A stretch of 47,156 nt of DNA from Streptomyces adustus. Its GTDB lineage: Bacteria; Actinomycetota; Actinomycetes; Streptomycetales; Streptomycetaceae. Under the pieces are notes generated by a model, which was given only the letters and a program-made list of their open reading frames with translations, did not search any database and was not told the origin of the DNA. Of the stretch, positions 17,125 through 27,387 are shown piece by piece. A program made the position numbers and the translations under genes. The first letter of the stretch is position 1. Each line of letters begins with the position of its first letter. The stretch is taken from contig NZ_VJZD01000046.1 in NCBI RefSeq assembly GCF_009377175.1, forward strand, positions 1-47,156. The letters run 5' to 3'.

Positions 17125-18252
17125 TCAGCCTTCGTTCAGTCGCCCGCTCATCCACTGCAACGCCGCGGGGATCTCCCGGCGCCAGGTATTGAAGTTGTGT
17201 CCGCCGCTTTCGAGGATGATCGATGAGATCCGTGTCAGGTTCGTCGCCTGCACCCGTTCTATGAACTTCAGCGTGGTTTTGTAGTTGGATTCGCCGGCCT
17301 TGCTGCTGGTGACGAGCAGTGAAGTGTCCGGCGCCGGCTGGTGCTTGATGAACCACAACAGGTCCGCCCGCCGACGCAGCAGCTCGTCGCCGTGGAAGAG
17401 ATCGCCGGTGGTGGGGTCGTGGGGCGCCTTGTAGTAAGGCGACAGGCCCGCGCCCGCCGCGTAGGCGTCGGGGTGGTGCATGGCGAGCTTCAGCGCGCAG
17501 TAACCGCCGGTGGAGTCGCCGATGATGCCCCAGCTGCCCGGTTTCCCGCCCGCCCGGTAATGCGCCCGTACCGCGTTCGGCAGATCCTTGGCGAAGAACG
17601 ACTCGGTCTGCGGCCCGCCCGGGATGTCCACGCACTCCGTGTCACGCGGCGGCGCCACGGTCGGCCGGAGCATCACCAGGATCATCGGCTGCATACGGCC
17701 GTCCTTGGCGAGTTCCCGCGCCGTGCGCGGATAGTTCAATTTGTCCACCAGCGCCTCGGCGGTGCCCGGATATCCGGTGAGGACCACCGCCACGGGAAAC
17801 GTGCGCGTCCGGTAGGCCGACTGGAAGTACTCCGGCGGCAGATACACGTACGCGGGGGTGGCGATGCGTGTCCTGCGGCCGAAGACGTCGATCTTCTGGA
17901 TCTGCCCGCCGACCTGCGGCTGGGCACTGCCCTGGTCCGTCACCGGGCTGGTGCCGACCACCTCCAGCGGACCGCCCGAGCCGCGGCCCACCGTGTGGTT
18001 GACGACCACGCCCTGGCCTTTCTCCCGCCCGAACAGGTCCGCCCAGTCCGCGTAGAACCCGAAGGCCTGGTTGACCGCCAGTGCCACACAGACGAAAACC
18101 GACAGCTGGGTGACGAGCAGGAGCCCCACCCGTCCGACGACCGCCCACCAGGTGCGCCGCGACAGCCGCGGCCACCACCACACCGTGCCGACGAACAGCA
18201 GCACGGCGAGGACTATCGCCAGTACCAGCACCTTGTTGCTCGTGAGCCCCAT
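17125..18252 (-). CDS. Membrane-anchored alpha/beta-hydrolase esterase
   Basis: The 375-residue protein starts with a transmembrane stretch (about 8-30), a second one (about 40-65), and then a secreted or periplasm-facing esterase-D/antigen-85-like domain. Seen directly: FPVAVVLTGYPGT (oxyanion-hole region), the nucleophile elbow GDSTGGYCALKLAMHHPD with Ser in GDSTG, a probable acid near SSKAGESNY, and the catalytic His in LESGGHNFNTWRRE. The family acts on acyl esters; substrate unknown. The start ATG at 18252 (MGLTSNKVLVLAIV) gives the usual membrane N-terminus; an upstream in-frame ATG would add 44 poor residues. It is divergent from the MprF-like gene, so both may belong to a cell-envelope response. 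Confidence 0.85.
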   Translation of the reverse strand: MGLTSNKVLVLAIVLAVLLFVGTVWWWPRLSRRTWWAVVGRVGLLLVTQLSVFVCVALAVNQAFGFYADWADLFGREKGQGVVVNHTVGRGSGGPLEVVGTSPVTDQGSAQPQVGGQIQKIDVFGRRTRIATPAYVYLPPEYFQSAYRTRTFPVAVVLTGYPGTAEALVDKLNYPRTARELAKDGRMQPMILVMLRPTVAPPRDTECVDIPGGPQTESFFAKDLPNAVRAHYRAGGKPGSWGIIGDSTGGYCALKLAMHHPDAYAAGAGLSPYYKAPHDPTTGDLFHGDELLRRRADLLWFIKHQPAPDTSLLVTSSKAGESNYKTTLKFIERVQATNLTRISSIILESGGHNFNTWRREIPAALQWMSGRLNEG

Positions 18253-18363
18253 AAGGCTTTCCCGCCTGCGCTTCCCGTCCGGGCTCCCGCGCTCGACGCG
18301 ATCTTTCGCGAGCACTTGTCCCGAACTTTCCTCTGCCTTTGACGCGGCTTTGTCGAGAGGAGT

Positions 18364-18389
18364 GAACCTCTCCCCCCGAGACACCGTCC
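18364..18389 (+). promoter_or_regulatory. ECF sigma-E-like promoter upstream of the MprF-like gene
   Basis: GAACC at 18364-18368 and CGTCC at 18385-18389 leave 18 bases between AAC and GTC. This is the spacing and core of Streptomyces sigma-E-type (ECF) promoters (GGAAC ... GTC). The predicted transcription start near 18396 lies 67-91 bases before the candidate start codons. From memory the S. coelicolor orthologue is reported in the sigma-E regulon. Confidence 0.55.
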
Positions 18390-18486
18390 TAGAGGGCGCA
18401 ATGTCGCCGGATGCCCTGAAACGGCACCGGATTCAAGGTCTCTCGCAGAACCACGGGATGCGATGTCTGTCAGGGAAGATGGGGAA

Positions 18487-20298
18487 ATGTCGGACGGGGT
18501 TCCGAACCGATCAAGCCGAGTGCGGCGCCTCCTGCGAGGGCCGCGCCCCGAGTCCGTACCCGCTCTCGTCGGCAGAGCGTGTGCCCTGGTCGGTGCCCTG
18601 GACATCGCCGCGGGCGTCTTCCCGCGCTTCCGGCACAGCCGTATGCACTCCATGGCCGAGGTGCTGCCGGGCTCGGTCGGCCCGTTCGCGGCCGCGCTCT
18701 CGCTCAGCAGCGGCGTACTGCTGCTCCTGCTCGCCCACGGCCTCAAGCGCGGCAAGCGCCGGGCCTGGCGGGCCGCGGTGGCGCTGCTGCCCGCGGGTGC
18801 CGTCGGACAGTTCACGTACCGGCACTCCCCGGTCGGAGTGCTGATCTCGCTCGCCCTGCTCGCACCGCTGCTGCTGCACCGCGACCAGTTCGCCGCGCTG
18901 CCCGATCCACGCAGCCGATGGCGTGCTCTTGCCAACTTCGTCCTCATGGGCGCCGGTTCCCTCGTCCTCGGACTCGTCATCGTCAGCGTCCACCCGAAGC
19001 GCATGATCGGCGACCCGAGCCTGGCCGATCGCCTGACGCACGTCCTGTACGGCCTCTTCGGCTTCGAGGGTCCCGTCGACTACCAGGGCAGCACCTCCTG
19101 GACGGTCGCCTTCTCCCTGGGCGCCCTCGGCCTGCTCACCGCGGTCACCACGATCTACTTCGCCTTCCGCCCCGAGCACCCGGCCGCCCGTCTCACCGAG
19201 GAGGACGAGGCCCGGCTGCGCGACCTGCTGGCCCGGCACGGCCGCCGCGACTCCCTCGGCCACTTCGCGCTGCGCCGCGACAAGGCCGTCGTCTTCTCCC
19301 CCAGCGGCAAGGCCGCGGTGACCTACCGCGTCGTCTCCGGTGTGATGCTCGCCAGCGGCGACCCCATCGGGGACGTCGAGGCCTGGCCGGGCGCCATCGA
19401 ACGCTTCATGGACGAGGCCAGGGCCCACTCCTGGACCCCGGCCGTCATGGGCTGCTCGGAGACGGGCGGGGAGGTGTGGACCCGCGAGACCGGCCTCGAC
19501 GCCCTCGAACTGGGCGACGAGGCGGTGGTGGACGTCGCGGATTTCTCGCTCGCCGGCCGCGCGATGCGCAACGTGCGCCAGATGGTCAAGCGCATCGAGC
19601 GCGCCGGTTACGAGACCCGAGTACGGCGCGTGGGTGACCTCGGCGAGGCCGAGCTGGAACGAGTGCGGCAGGCCGCGGCCGCCTGGCGCGGCACCGACAC
19701 CGAGCGTGGCTTCTCCATGGCCCTCGGCCGGATCGGCGACGCCTCCGACGCCGACTGCCTCATCGCCACCGCCCACAAGGCCGACGCCGAACCGGGACCG
19801 TACGGCGACCTGAAGGCCGTACTGCACTTCGTGCCCTGGGGCACCGACGGCGCGTCGCTCGACCTCATGCGGCGCGACCGCTCGGCCGACCCGGGCATGA
19901 ACGAGCTCCTCATCGTCGCCGCGCTCCAGGCCGCCCCGAAACTCGGCATCGCGCGCGTGTCGCTCAACTTCGCGATGTTCCGCTCGGCGCTGGCCCGCGG
20001 CGAGAAGATCGGCGCGGGCCCGGTGCTGCGCGCCTGGCGCGGGCTGCTGGTCTTCCTCTCCCGCTGGTTCCAGATCGAGTCCCTGTACAAGTTCAACGCC
20101 AAGTTCCAGCCCCGGTGGGAACCGCGCTTCGTCGTCTACCGCGCCTCGGCCGACCTGCCCCGCATCGGCTTCGCGGCCATGCAGGCCGAGGGCTTCGTGA
20201 ACCTGGCGCTGCCGCTGCCGGGCTTCCTGCGCCGCCGCTCGGCCAGCCCCCGCCCGTGCGCGCACGGGCTGGCGGAACAAGGTGTGCACGTGGCCTGA
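18487..20298 (+). CDS. MprF-like phosphatidylglycerol aminoacyltransferase (DUF2156)
   Basis: The 603-residue protein has an N-terminal membrane domain with about six hydrophobic segments (residues 20-225) and a C-terminal DUF2156 GNAT-like catalytic domain (about 240-580). Typical motifs are GDPIGDVEAWPGAIERFMDEAR, MGCSETGGEVW, GRAMRNVRQMVKRIERAGYETRV, and near the end ESLYKFNAKFQPRWEPRFVVYR. MprF enzymes transfer lysine or alanine from aminoacyl-tRNA to phosphatidylglycerol, lowering surface negative charge and sensitivity to cationic peptides. The amino acid used cannot be read. It lacks the fused lysyl-tRNA synthetase of mycobacterial LysX. The ATG at 18487 follows GGAAGATGGGGA; an in-frame ATG at 18463 is possible. 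A sigma-E-like promoter precedes it. Confidence 0.88.
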   Translation: MSDGVPNRSSRVRRLLRGPRPESVPALVGRACALVGALDIAAGVFPRFRHSRMHSMAEVLPGSVGPFAAALSLSSGVLLLLLAHGLKRGKRRAWRAAVALLPAGAVGQFTYRHSPVGVLISLALLAPLLLHRDQFAALPDPRSRWRALANFVLMGAGSLVLGLVIVSVHPKRMIGDPSLADRLTHVLYGLFGFEGPVDYQGSTSWTVAFSLGALGLLTAVTTIYFAFRPEHPAARLTEEDEARLRDLLARHGRRDSLGHFALRRDKAVVFSPSGKAAVTYRVVSGVMLASGDPIGDVEAWPGAIERFMDEARAHSWTPAVMGCSETGGEVWTRETGLDALELGDEAVVDVADFSLAGRAMRNVRQMVKRIERAGYETRVRRVGDLGEAELERVRQAAAAWRGTDTERGFSMALGRIGDASDADCLIATAHKADAEPGPYGDLKAVLHFVPWGTDGASLDLMRRDRSADPGMNELLIVAALQAAPKLGIARVSLNFAMFRSALARGEKIGAGPVLRAWRGLLVFLSRWFQIESLYKFNAKFQPRWEPRFVVYRASADLPRIGFAAMQAEGFVNLALPLPGFLRRRSASPRPCAHGLAEQGVHVA

Positions 20299-20333
20299 GC
20301 GTCCGGGCCGGTCACCGCTACGGGCCCGGACGC
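20299..20333 (+). terminator. Hairpin terminator after the MprF-like gene
   Basis: GCGTCCGGGCC at 20299-20309 pairs with GGGCCCGGACGC at 20322-20333 around a 12-base loop, immediately after the stop codon at 20298. Confidence 0.7.
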
Positions 20334-20416
20334 GGACCCGGCCACGGAACCGCCCGTGGGCCGCTGCGGGCGTCCGGCCCGCGGCCCTTGCGGGTCTGGC
20401 GGCCCGGTCCGGGGCC

Positions 20417-20422
20417 TACGCT
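20417..20422 (+). promoter_or_regulatory. -10 box for folP
   Basis: TACGCT ends 6 bases before the folP ATG at 20429, predicting a leaderless folate-operon mRNA. It lies after the MprF-like terminator, so the fol operon has its own promoter. Confidence 0.5.
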
Positions 20423-20428
20423 GAACAT

Positions 20429-21334
20429 ATGAGCAAGCAGAGCGGACGCGGGCGCGTGGCGGGTCTTCCGGACTGGGACCGCTGCGCGGTCATGGGGGTC
20501 GTGAACGTGACCCCCGATTCCTTCTCCGACGGCGGCCGCTGGTTCGACACCACGGCCGCGGTCAAGCACGGCCTCGGGCTGGTCGCCGAGGGCGCGGACC
20601 TGGTCGACGTCGGCGGCGAGTCCACCCGCCCCGGCGCCACCCGCGTCGACGAGGCGGAAGAGCTCAAGCGCGTCGTCCCGGTGGTCCGCGGGCTCGCCGC
20701 CGAAGGCGTCGTCGTCTCCGTCGACACCATGCGCGCCTCCGTCGCCGCCCAGGCGCTCGCGGCCGGCGCCCGCCTGGTCAACGACGTCAGCGGCGGTCTC
20801 GCCGACCCCGCGATGATCCCCGTGGTGGCCGAGACGGGTGCCCCCTTCGTCGTCATGCACTGGCGCGGCTTCCTCCAGGGCGACGCGGTCCACGGCGCTT
20901 ACGCCGACGCCGTCGCCGAAGTCGTCGACGAGCTGCACGCACGCGTGGAGGCCGTCCTCGCGGGCGGCGTCGCCCCCGACCGCATCGTCGTCGACCCCGG
21001 GCTCGGCTTCTCCAAGGAGGCCGAGCACGACCTGGCCCTGCTCGCCCACCTCGACCGGCTGCGCGCCCTCGGTCACCCGCTGCTCGTCGCCGCCTCCCGC
21101 AAGCGGTTCCTGGGGCGGGTCCTGGCGGGCCCGGAGGGCGCCCCGCCGCCGGCCCGCGAGCGCGACGCGGCGACGGCCGCCGTCTCCGCGCTCGCCGCCC
21201 AGGCCGGCGCCTGGGCGGTACGGGTGCACGAGGTTCGCGCGACCGCGGACGCCGTACGCGTCGCACGCGCCGTGGAAGGCGCCCGCACCCCGGGCGGCGC
21301 CCCGGGCACCGACTCCGCCGAGGGAGCCCGGTGA
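20429..21334 (+). CDS. folP: Dihydropteroate synthase
   Basis: FolP condenses 6-hydroxymethyl-dihydropterin diphosphate with p-aminobenzoate to dihydropteroate; it is the sulfonamide target. The 301-residue product shows the classical signatures CAVMGVVNVTPDSFSDGGRW (residues 17-36), VDVGGESTRPGATRV, SVDTMRASVAA, LVNDVSGGLADPAM, FVVMHWRG, IVVDPGLGFSKEAEHDLALL and LVAASRKRFLGRV. All expected substrate-binding residues appear intact, with no obvious sulfonamide-resistance insertion. It is the first gene of the operon folP - NTF2-like - folB - folK - DUF3180. Its stop overlaps the next GTG by 4 bases. The ATG at 20429 is probably at the very 5' end of the mRNA. Confidence 0.97.
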   Translation: MSKQSGRGRVAGLPDWDRCAVMGVVNVTPDSFSDGGRWFDTTAAVKHGLGLVAEGADLVDVGGESTRPGATRVDEAEELKRVVPVVRGLAAEGVVVSVDTMRASVAAQALAAGARLVNDVSGGLADPAMIPVVAETGAPFVVMHWRGFLQGDAVHGAYADAVAEVVDELHARVEAVLAGGVAPDRIVVDPGLGFSKEAEHDLALLAHLDRLRALGHPLLVAASRKRFLGRVLAGPEGAPPPARERDAATAAVSALAAQAGAWAVRVHEVRATADAVRVARAVEGARTPGGAPGTDSAEGAR

Positions 21335-21843
21335 GCGCCCCCCACACCGACGTGGAGCAGGTCGAGGCCGCCAACACGGCCTTCTACGAGGCACTGGAGC
21401 GCGGCGACTTCGAGGAGCTGACCTCGCTCTGGCTGACCCCCGCCGACCTCGGCGTCGACGAGGAGTACCACGACCCGGCCGACGCGGGCGTGATCTCCTG
21501 CGTGCACCCGGGCTGGCCCGTGCTCACCGGCCGCGGCGAGGTCCTCAGGTCGTACGCGCTGATCATGGCGAACACGGAGTACATCCAGTTCTTCCTCACC
21601 GACGTGCACGTCTCCGTCACGGGCGACACCGCCCTGGTGAACTGCACCGAGAACATCCTCAGCGGCGGGCCCGCCCCGAAGGACGGCGAGGAGCTGGGAC
21701 CCCTGGTCGGGCAGCTCGTGGTCGCCACGAACGTGTTCCGCCGCACGGCCGCCGGCTGGAAGCTCTGGTCGCACCACGCCTCGCCGGTGCTGACCGAGGC
21801 CGGCGAGGAGGACGACGAGGAAACCCCCGGCAACCCCTCCTGA
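21331..21843 (+). CDS. NTF2/SnoaL-like protein in the folate operon
   Basis: The 170-residue product has a single NTF2-like cone fold (about residues 10-155): VEAANTAFYEALERGDFEELTSLW, SCVHPGWPVLTGRGEVLRSYALIM, FFLTDVHVSVTGDTALVNCTENI, VVATNVFRRTAAGWKLWSHHASPV. His and Trp residues line the presumed pocket (CVHPGW, WSHH). The GTG start overlaps the folP stop, so it is co-translated with folate enzymes. No reaction is known to me. NTF2-like proteins often act as isomerases, hydrolases or binding domains. A role in a pterin step is possible from context alone. An acidic tail (GEEDDEE) ends it, and its stop codon is in the loop of a terminator-like hairpin. Confidence 0.85.
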   Translation: MSAPHTDVEQVEAANTAFYEALERGDFEELTSLWLTPADLGVDEEYHDPADAGVISCVHPGWPVLTGRGEVLRSYALIMANTEYIQFFLTDVHVSVTGDTALVNCTENILSGGPAPKDGEELGPLVGQLVVATNVFRRTAAGWKLWSHHASPVLTEAGEEDDEETPGNPS

Positions 21844-21849
21844 GGGGTT
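21832..21849 (+). terminator. Short hairpin over the NTF2-like gene stop codon
   Basis: AACCCCTC-CT-GAGGGGTT is a perfect 8-bp stem; the TGA stop begins in its 2-base loop. It may attenuate read-through into folB. Confidence 0.5.
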
Positions 21850-21993
21850 GTGTGGGCCGTCGGGACCGGAAAGTGGTTGGAATCACGGCCCGCCGGGTAG
21901 AAGCGGCTCCCGGCCCGTGCGCCGCCGGGTTTCCCGGGGGAAACTCCTGAGGAAACTTTCGGGGCCGACCGGGGCCGGTGCGCCGCGGGCCCG

Positions 21994-22006
21994 GCACTGT
22001 CAGTGC
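21994..22006. promoter_or_regulatory. Palindrome in the folB leader region
   Basis: GCACTG-T-CAGTGC is a perfect 6-bp dyad in the 247-base gap before folB, with TAGATT (a possible -10) at 22014-22019. It could be an operator for a second, internal fol promoter. No known operator is recognised. Confidence 0.35.
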
Positions 22007-22090
22007 TCGCAGGTAGATTCGTTTGAGGCCGGTGTGCCGCGCGCACACGGTACGGACCGGCCGTCACCGACAATTGCAGGAGTGATTCGC

Positions 22091-22450
22091 GTGGATCGTG
22101 TCGCGCTGCGCGGCCTCAAGGCCCGCGGGCACCACGGTGTGTTCCCCAAGGAGCGCGAGGAGGGCCAGACCTTCATCGTGGACCTCGTCCTTGGCCTGGA
22201 CACCCGGCCGGCCGCGGCCGACGACGACCTGGCGAGGACCGTGCACTACGGCATCGTGGCGGAGGAGGTCGTGGCCATCGTCCAGGGCGAGCCCGTCAAC
22301 CTCATCGAGACGCTCGCCGAACGCATCGCCGAAGCCTGCCTGAAGCACGACGGGGTCGAGGAGGTCGAGGTCTGCGTCCACAAGCCTGACGCCCCGATCA
22401 CCGTCCCGTTCGACGACGTGACCGTCACCATCATCCGGAGCCGAGTATGA
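22091..22450 (+). CDS. folB: Dihydroneopterin aldolase
   Basis: FolB cleaves 7,8-dihydroneopterin to 6-hydroxymethyl-dihydropterin and glycolaldehyde. The 119-residue product has the normal length and tunnelling-fold signatures: DRVALRGLKARGHHGVFPKEREEGQTFIVDL, VHYGIVAEEV, NLIETLAERIAEACL, VEVCVHKPDAPITVPFDDV. The catalytic Glu in GHHGVFPKEREEGQ and the later Lys in CVHKPDAP are present. The GTG at 22091 is chosen because AGGAG stands 8 bases upstream and the protein then starts with the usual MDRVALRG. Its stop overlaps the folK ATG. Confidence 0.96.
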   Translation: MDRVALRGLKARGHHGVFPKEREEGQTFIVDLVLGLDTRPAAADDDLARTVHYGIVAEEVVAIVQGEPVNLIETLAERIAEACLKHDGVEEVEVCVHKPDAPITVPFDDVTVTIIRSRV

Positions 22451-23058
22451 CCGCATCCCTCGCCGGGGGTCACAGCGACCCGACCGTACAGCCGGTACCC
22501 GCCTCCGTCGTCGAGAAGGTCGACGCCGCCGACACCACCCTGCACAACCCGCAACGGGCGGTGCTCTCCCTCGGCTCGAACCTCGGCAACCGTCTGGAGA
22601 CCCTCCAGGCCGCCGTGGACGCGCTGGAGGACACCCCCGGCGTGCGCGTCAAGGCGGTCTCCCCGGTGTACGAGACGGAGCCGTGGGGCGTCGAGCCCGG
22701 CAGCCAGCCGTCGTACTTCAACGCCGTCGTGGTCCTGAAGACCACCCTCCCGCCGTCCTCGCTGCTGGAGCGGGCCCACGCGATCGAGGAGGCCTTCCAC
22801 CGCGTGCGGGACGAGCGCTGGGGTCCGCGCACCCTCGACGTCGACATCGTCGCCTACGCCGACACGGTCAGCGACGACCCGCGGCTCACCCTCCCGCATC
22901 CGCGCGCCCACGAGCGTGCCTTCGTCCTCGCCCCCTGGCACGACGTGGACCCCGAGGCCGAGCTGCCCGGCCGCGGCCCGGTCGCCGGTCTCCTGGACAT
23001 CGTCACCCGGGACGGGGTCACGGCACGCAAGGACCTGGAACTCCGGCTGCCCGAGTAG
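22447..23058 (+). CDS. folK: 6-hydroxymethyl-7,8-dihydropterin pyrophosphokinase
   Basis: FolK transfers pyrophosphate from ATP to hydroxymethyl-dihydropterin, giving the FolP substrate. The 203-residue protein has the HPPK core from about residue 36: AVLSLGSNLGNRLETLQAAVDAL, SPVYETEPWG, YFNAVVVLKT, and the signature RWGPRTLDVDIVAY with the metal-binding Asp pair, then LPHPRAHERAFVLAPW. About 35 extra N-terminal residues precede the core, common in Streptomyces. It overlaps folB by 4 bases (ATGA), so the two are coupled. Confidence 0.97.
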   Translation: MTASLAGGHSDPTVQPVPASVVEKVDAADTTLHNPQRAVLSLGSNLGNRLETLQAAVDALEDTPGVRVKAVSPVYETEPWGVEPGSQPSYFNAVVVLKTTLPPSSLLERAHAIEEAFHRVRDERWGPRTLDVDIVAYADTVSDDPRLTLPHPRAHERAFVLAPWHDVDPEAELPGRGPVAGLLDIVTRDGVTARKDLELRLPE

Positions 23059-23142
23059 TCGTTAGGGTCTAGACGACCACAGGGACGGCCCACCGGGTGC
23101 GGGCCGTCCACGACCGCTGTCCGGGGGAGCTGAAGGAACACC

Positions 23143-23628
23143 GTGAGAGAGCTTCGCATCAGGGTGCTGGCAGGCGTGTTCGTCGTCGCCGGAGTGCTCT
23201 CCTGGGCGGGCGCCCGCCTGTGGAGCGCGCTGGGCACCCTTCCCAGCGTCCCGCTGGCCGCCCCCATCGTCCTCGCCGTGATCGCGGTGATCCTCCTCGC
23301 CACGGCCCTGTCGATCCGCGCCCGTCTCAAGGCCCAGCGCGAGCGCCGCCCCGACGCCAAGGGCGTGGACCCGCTGATGGCGGCCCGCGCGGTCGTCTTC
23401 GGCCAGGCCAGCGCCCTGGTGGCCGCTCTCGTCGCGGGCATGTACGGCGGCACGGGGGTCTTCCTGCTGGAGTCCCTCGACATCCCCGCCCGCCGCGAGC
23501 AGGCGATCTACGCCGGCTTCTCGGTGCTGGCCGGGTTCGCCGTCATAGCGGCCGCCCTCTTCCTGGAGCGTGTGTGCCGCCTCCCGGAGGACGACGAACA
23601 CGACAACGGCGCAACCACGACGGCATAG
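23143..23628 (+). CDS. DUF3180 membrane protein
   Basis: The 161-residue protein has four hydrophobic segments (about 8-28, 38-58, 88-108 and 120-145) and a charged, acidic C-terminus. It is the DUF3180 family, found immediately after folK in many actinobacteria including M. tuberculosis. Its function is unknown. The GTG at 23143 follows GGGGGAGCTGAAGG. The 84-base gap after folK lacks an obvious terminator, so it is probably in the folate operon. Confidence 0.85.
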   Translation: MRELRIRVLAGVFVVAGVLSWAGARLWSALGTLPSVPLAAPIVLAVIAVILLATALSIRARLKAQRERRPDAKGVDPLMAARAVVFGQASALVAALVAGMYGGTGVFLLESLDIPARREQAIYAGFSVLAGFAVIAAALFLERVCRLPEDDEHDNGATTTA

Positions 23629-23671
23629 CAACAGCGCCCGGCTCGCAACGGCCCAGGGCCGCTCCGATCCG

Positions 23672-23698
23672 CGACGGCCGCCTCCGAGGCGGCCGTCG
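23672..23698. terminator. Bidirectional terminator between convergent genes
   Basis: CGACGGCCGCCTC and its exact reverse complement flank a single central base, giving a 13-bp palindrome between the DUF3180 stop (23628) and the folE stop (23762). Confidence 0.8.
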
Positions 23699-23761
23699 AG
23701 AGCGACCCGGAACCGCCCGGAGACCGGGCCGCGAGGCTCGGCCCGGGTCGCCGCTGCGGTG

Positions 23762-24367
23762 TCAGCGCGCCATGATCAGGCTCATGGCCTCGGTGCGGGT
23801 GGCCAGGTCGCGCAGCTGTCCCCGCACGGCCGACGTGATCGTCTTCGCCCCGGGCTTGCGCACGCCCCGCATGGACATGCACATGTGCTCGCACTCGACG
23901 ACCACGATGACCCCGCGCGGCTCCAGGATCTCCATCAGCGAGTCGGCGATCTGCGTGGTGAGCCGCTCCTGGACCTGCGGTCGGCGGGCGTAGACGTCCA
24001 CGAGCCGGGCCAGCTTCGAAAGTCCGGTGATCTTGCCGTCGACGGACGGGATGTAACCGACGTGGGCGACCCCGACGAACGGCACCAGGTGGTGTTCGCA
24101 GGAGCTGAGCACCTCGATGTCCTTCACCAGGACCATCTCGTCGTGCCCCAGGTCGAACGTCGTCGTCAGCACGTCCTCGGGCTTCTGCCACAGCCCCGCG
24201 AATATCTCCCGGTACGCCCGCGCCACCCGGGCCGGAGTCTCCTTGAGCCCTTCACGGTCCGGGTCCTCACCGACCGCGATGAGGAGCTCGCGCACGGCGT
24301 TCTCCGCGCGCTTCTCGTCGAACTCGCCGATGGAGCCCTCGCCGTCGAGCGTCACGGGGTCGGTCAT
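23762..24367 (-). CDS. folE: GTP cyclohydrolase I
   Basis: FolE converts GTP to 7,8-dihydroneopterin triphosphate, the entry to folate. The 201-residue product has the family signatures [33 protein letters not shown], the zinc/catalytic segment [20 protein letters not shown] with its Cys and His ligands, [30 protein letters not shown], and the second zinc cysteine in [11 protein letters not shown]. The start ATG at 24367 ([11 protein letters not shown]) has AGGAACGAGG upstream. It lies on the opposite strand from folP-folB-folK, downstream of ftsH behind a terminator, so entry and later folate steps are separately transcribed. Confidence 0.97.
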   Translation of the reverse strand: MTDPVTLDGEGSIGEFDEKRAENAVRELLIAVGEDPDREGLKETPARVARAYREIFAGLWQKPEDVLTTTFDLGHDEMVLVKDIEVLSSCEHHLVPFVGVAHVGYIPSVDGKITGLSKLARLVDVYARRPQVQERLTTQIADSLMEILEPRGVIVVVECEHMCMSMRGVRKPGAKTITSAVRGQLRDLATRTEAMSLIMAR

Positions 24368-24441
24368 CTGAAGCCTCGTTCCTGTACCTGTCATGCGTGC
24401 GTGCGGGCGGGCCACCGCGTCTCACTTGCGGACATCCCGAA

Positions 24442-24483
24442 ATGCCGCGCCCCCCAAGGCTAGAACCTTGGGGGACGCGGCAT
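24442..24483 (-). terminator. Hairpin terminator after ftsH
   Basis: The left arm 24442-24459 pairs with 24466-24483 over about 17 bp (core CCCCCAAGG / CCTTGGGGG) around a 6-base loop, with one internal mismatch. It lies between the ftsH stop (24526) and folE, so it separates the two minus-strand units. Confidence 0.8.
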
Positions 24484-24525
24484 CCATTCCGGGCCTGGTG
24501 AGGCCACCGGGGACGGCCGGGAGGG

Positions 24526-26565
<2,040 letters not shown>

Positions 26566-26748
26566 CCATACGGAGCGGTGTCGCCCCGTCCCTCCTGCCA
26601 TAGTGAGTTTGATAAGACAGTTCTTCTGACGGTACCCCAGCATTGTGGACCGAAGCCGCACGGGACGGCTGGCGATCCGTCTGCCTGCTCCAACGGCGCG
26701 AGGCCCGCTGGGGTTCCCGATCGTCCTGGTGAGCTTGGTCCTACTGGC

Positions 26749-27312
26749 TCAGCCGCCGTAGACGTGCGGCGCGAGAGTACCCACGAACGGCAGGTTGCGG
26801 TACTTCTCGGCGTAGTCGAGGCCGTAGCCGACGACGAACTCGTTGGGGATGTCGAAGCCGACCCACGCCACGTCGATGGCGACCTTGGCGGCGTCCGGCT
26901 TGCGCAGCAGCGTGCACACCTTCAGGGAGGCGGGCTCACGCGAGCCGAGGTTGCTGAGCAGCCACGACAGGGTCAGGCCGGAGTCGATGATGTCCTCGAC
27001 GATCAGGACGTGCCGGCCCTTGATGTCGGTGTCGAGGTCCTTGAGGATCCGCACCACACCGGAGGACTGGGTGCCCGCCCCGTACGAGGACACGGCCATC
27101 CAGTCCATGGTGACGGGGGTGGACAGCGACCGGGCGAGGTCGGCCATGACCATCACCGCGCCCTTGAGGACGCCGACGATCAGCAGGTCCTTGCCCGCGT
27201 ACTCCTCGTCGATCCTCGCGGCCAGCTCGGCCAGCTTCGCGTCGATCTCTTCCTTGGTGATGAGTACCTCTTTGAGGTCGGCACCCATGTCTTTCGCGTC
27301 CACCCGCATCAC
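26749..27312 (-). CDS. hpt: Hypoxanthine phosphoribosyltransferase
   Basis: Hpt salvages hypoxanthine and guanine with PRPP to IMP and GMP. The 187-residue protein has the PRPP-binding signature [21 protein letters not shown] (about 107-127), the flexible loop around [17 protein letters not shown], and the C-terminal base-binding segment [27 protein letters not shown]. The start is the GTG at 27312 or the ATG right after it (27309). The order tilS - hpt - ftsH is widely conserved in bacteria. The 75-base gap to tilS has no clear terminator. Confidence 0.95.
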   Translation of the reverse strand: MMRVDAKDMGADLKEVLITKEEIDAKLAELAARIDEEYAGKDLLIVGVLKGAVMVMADLARSLSTPVTMDWMAVSSYGAGTQSSGVVRILKDLDTDIKGRHVLIVEDIIDSGLTLSWLLSNLGSREPASLKVCTLLRKPDAAKVAIDVAWVGFDIPNEFVVGYGLDYAEKYRNLPFVGTLAPHVYGG

Positions 27313-27387
27313 TTTCGGTCGGTCGTCCCACCGGCTGCCCGGCCCCTGCCCGAAGGGGAGGCCGGCCGTCTCCCCGAGGGGGGAGAT

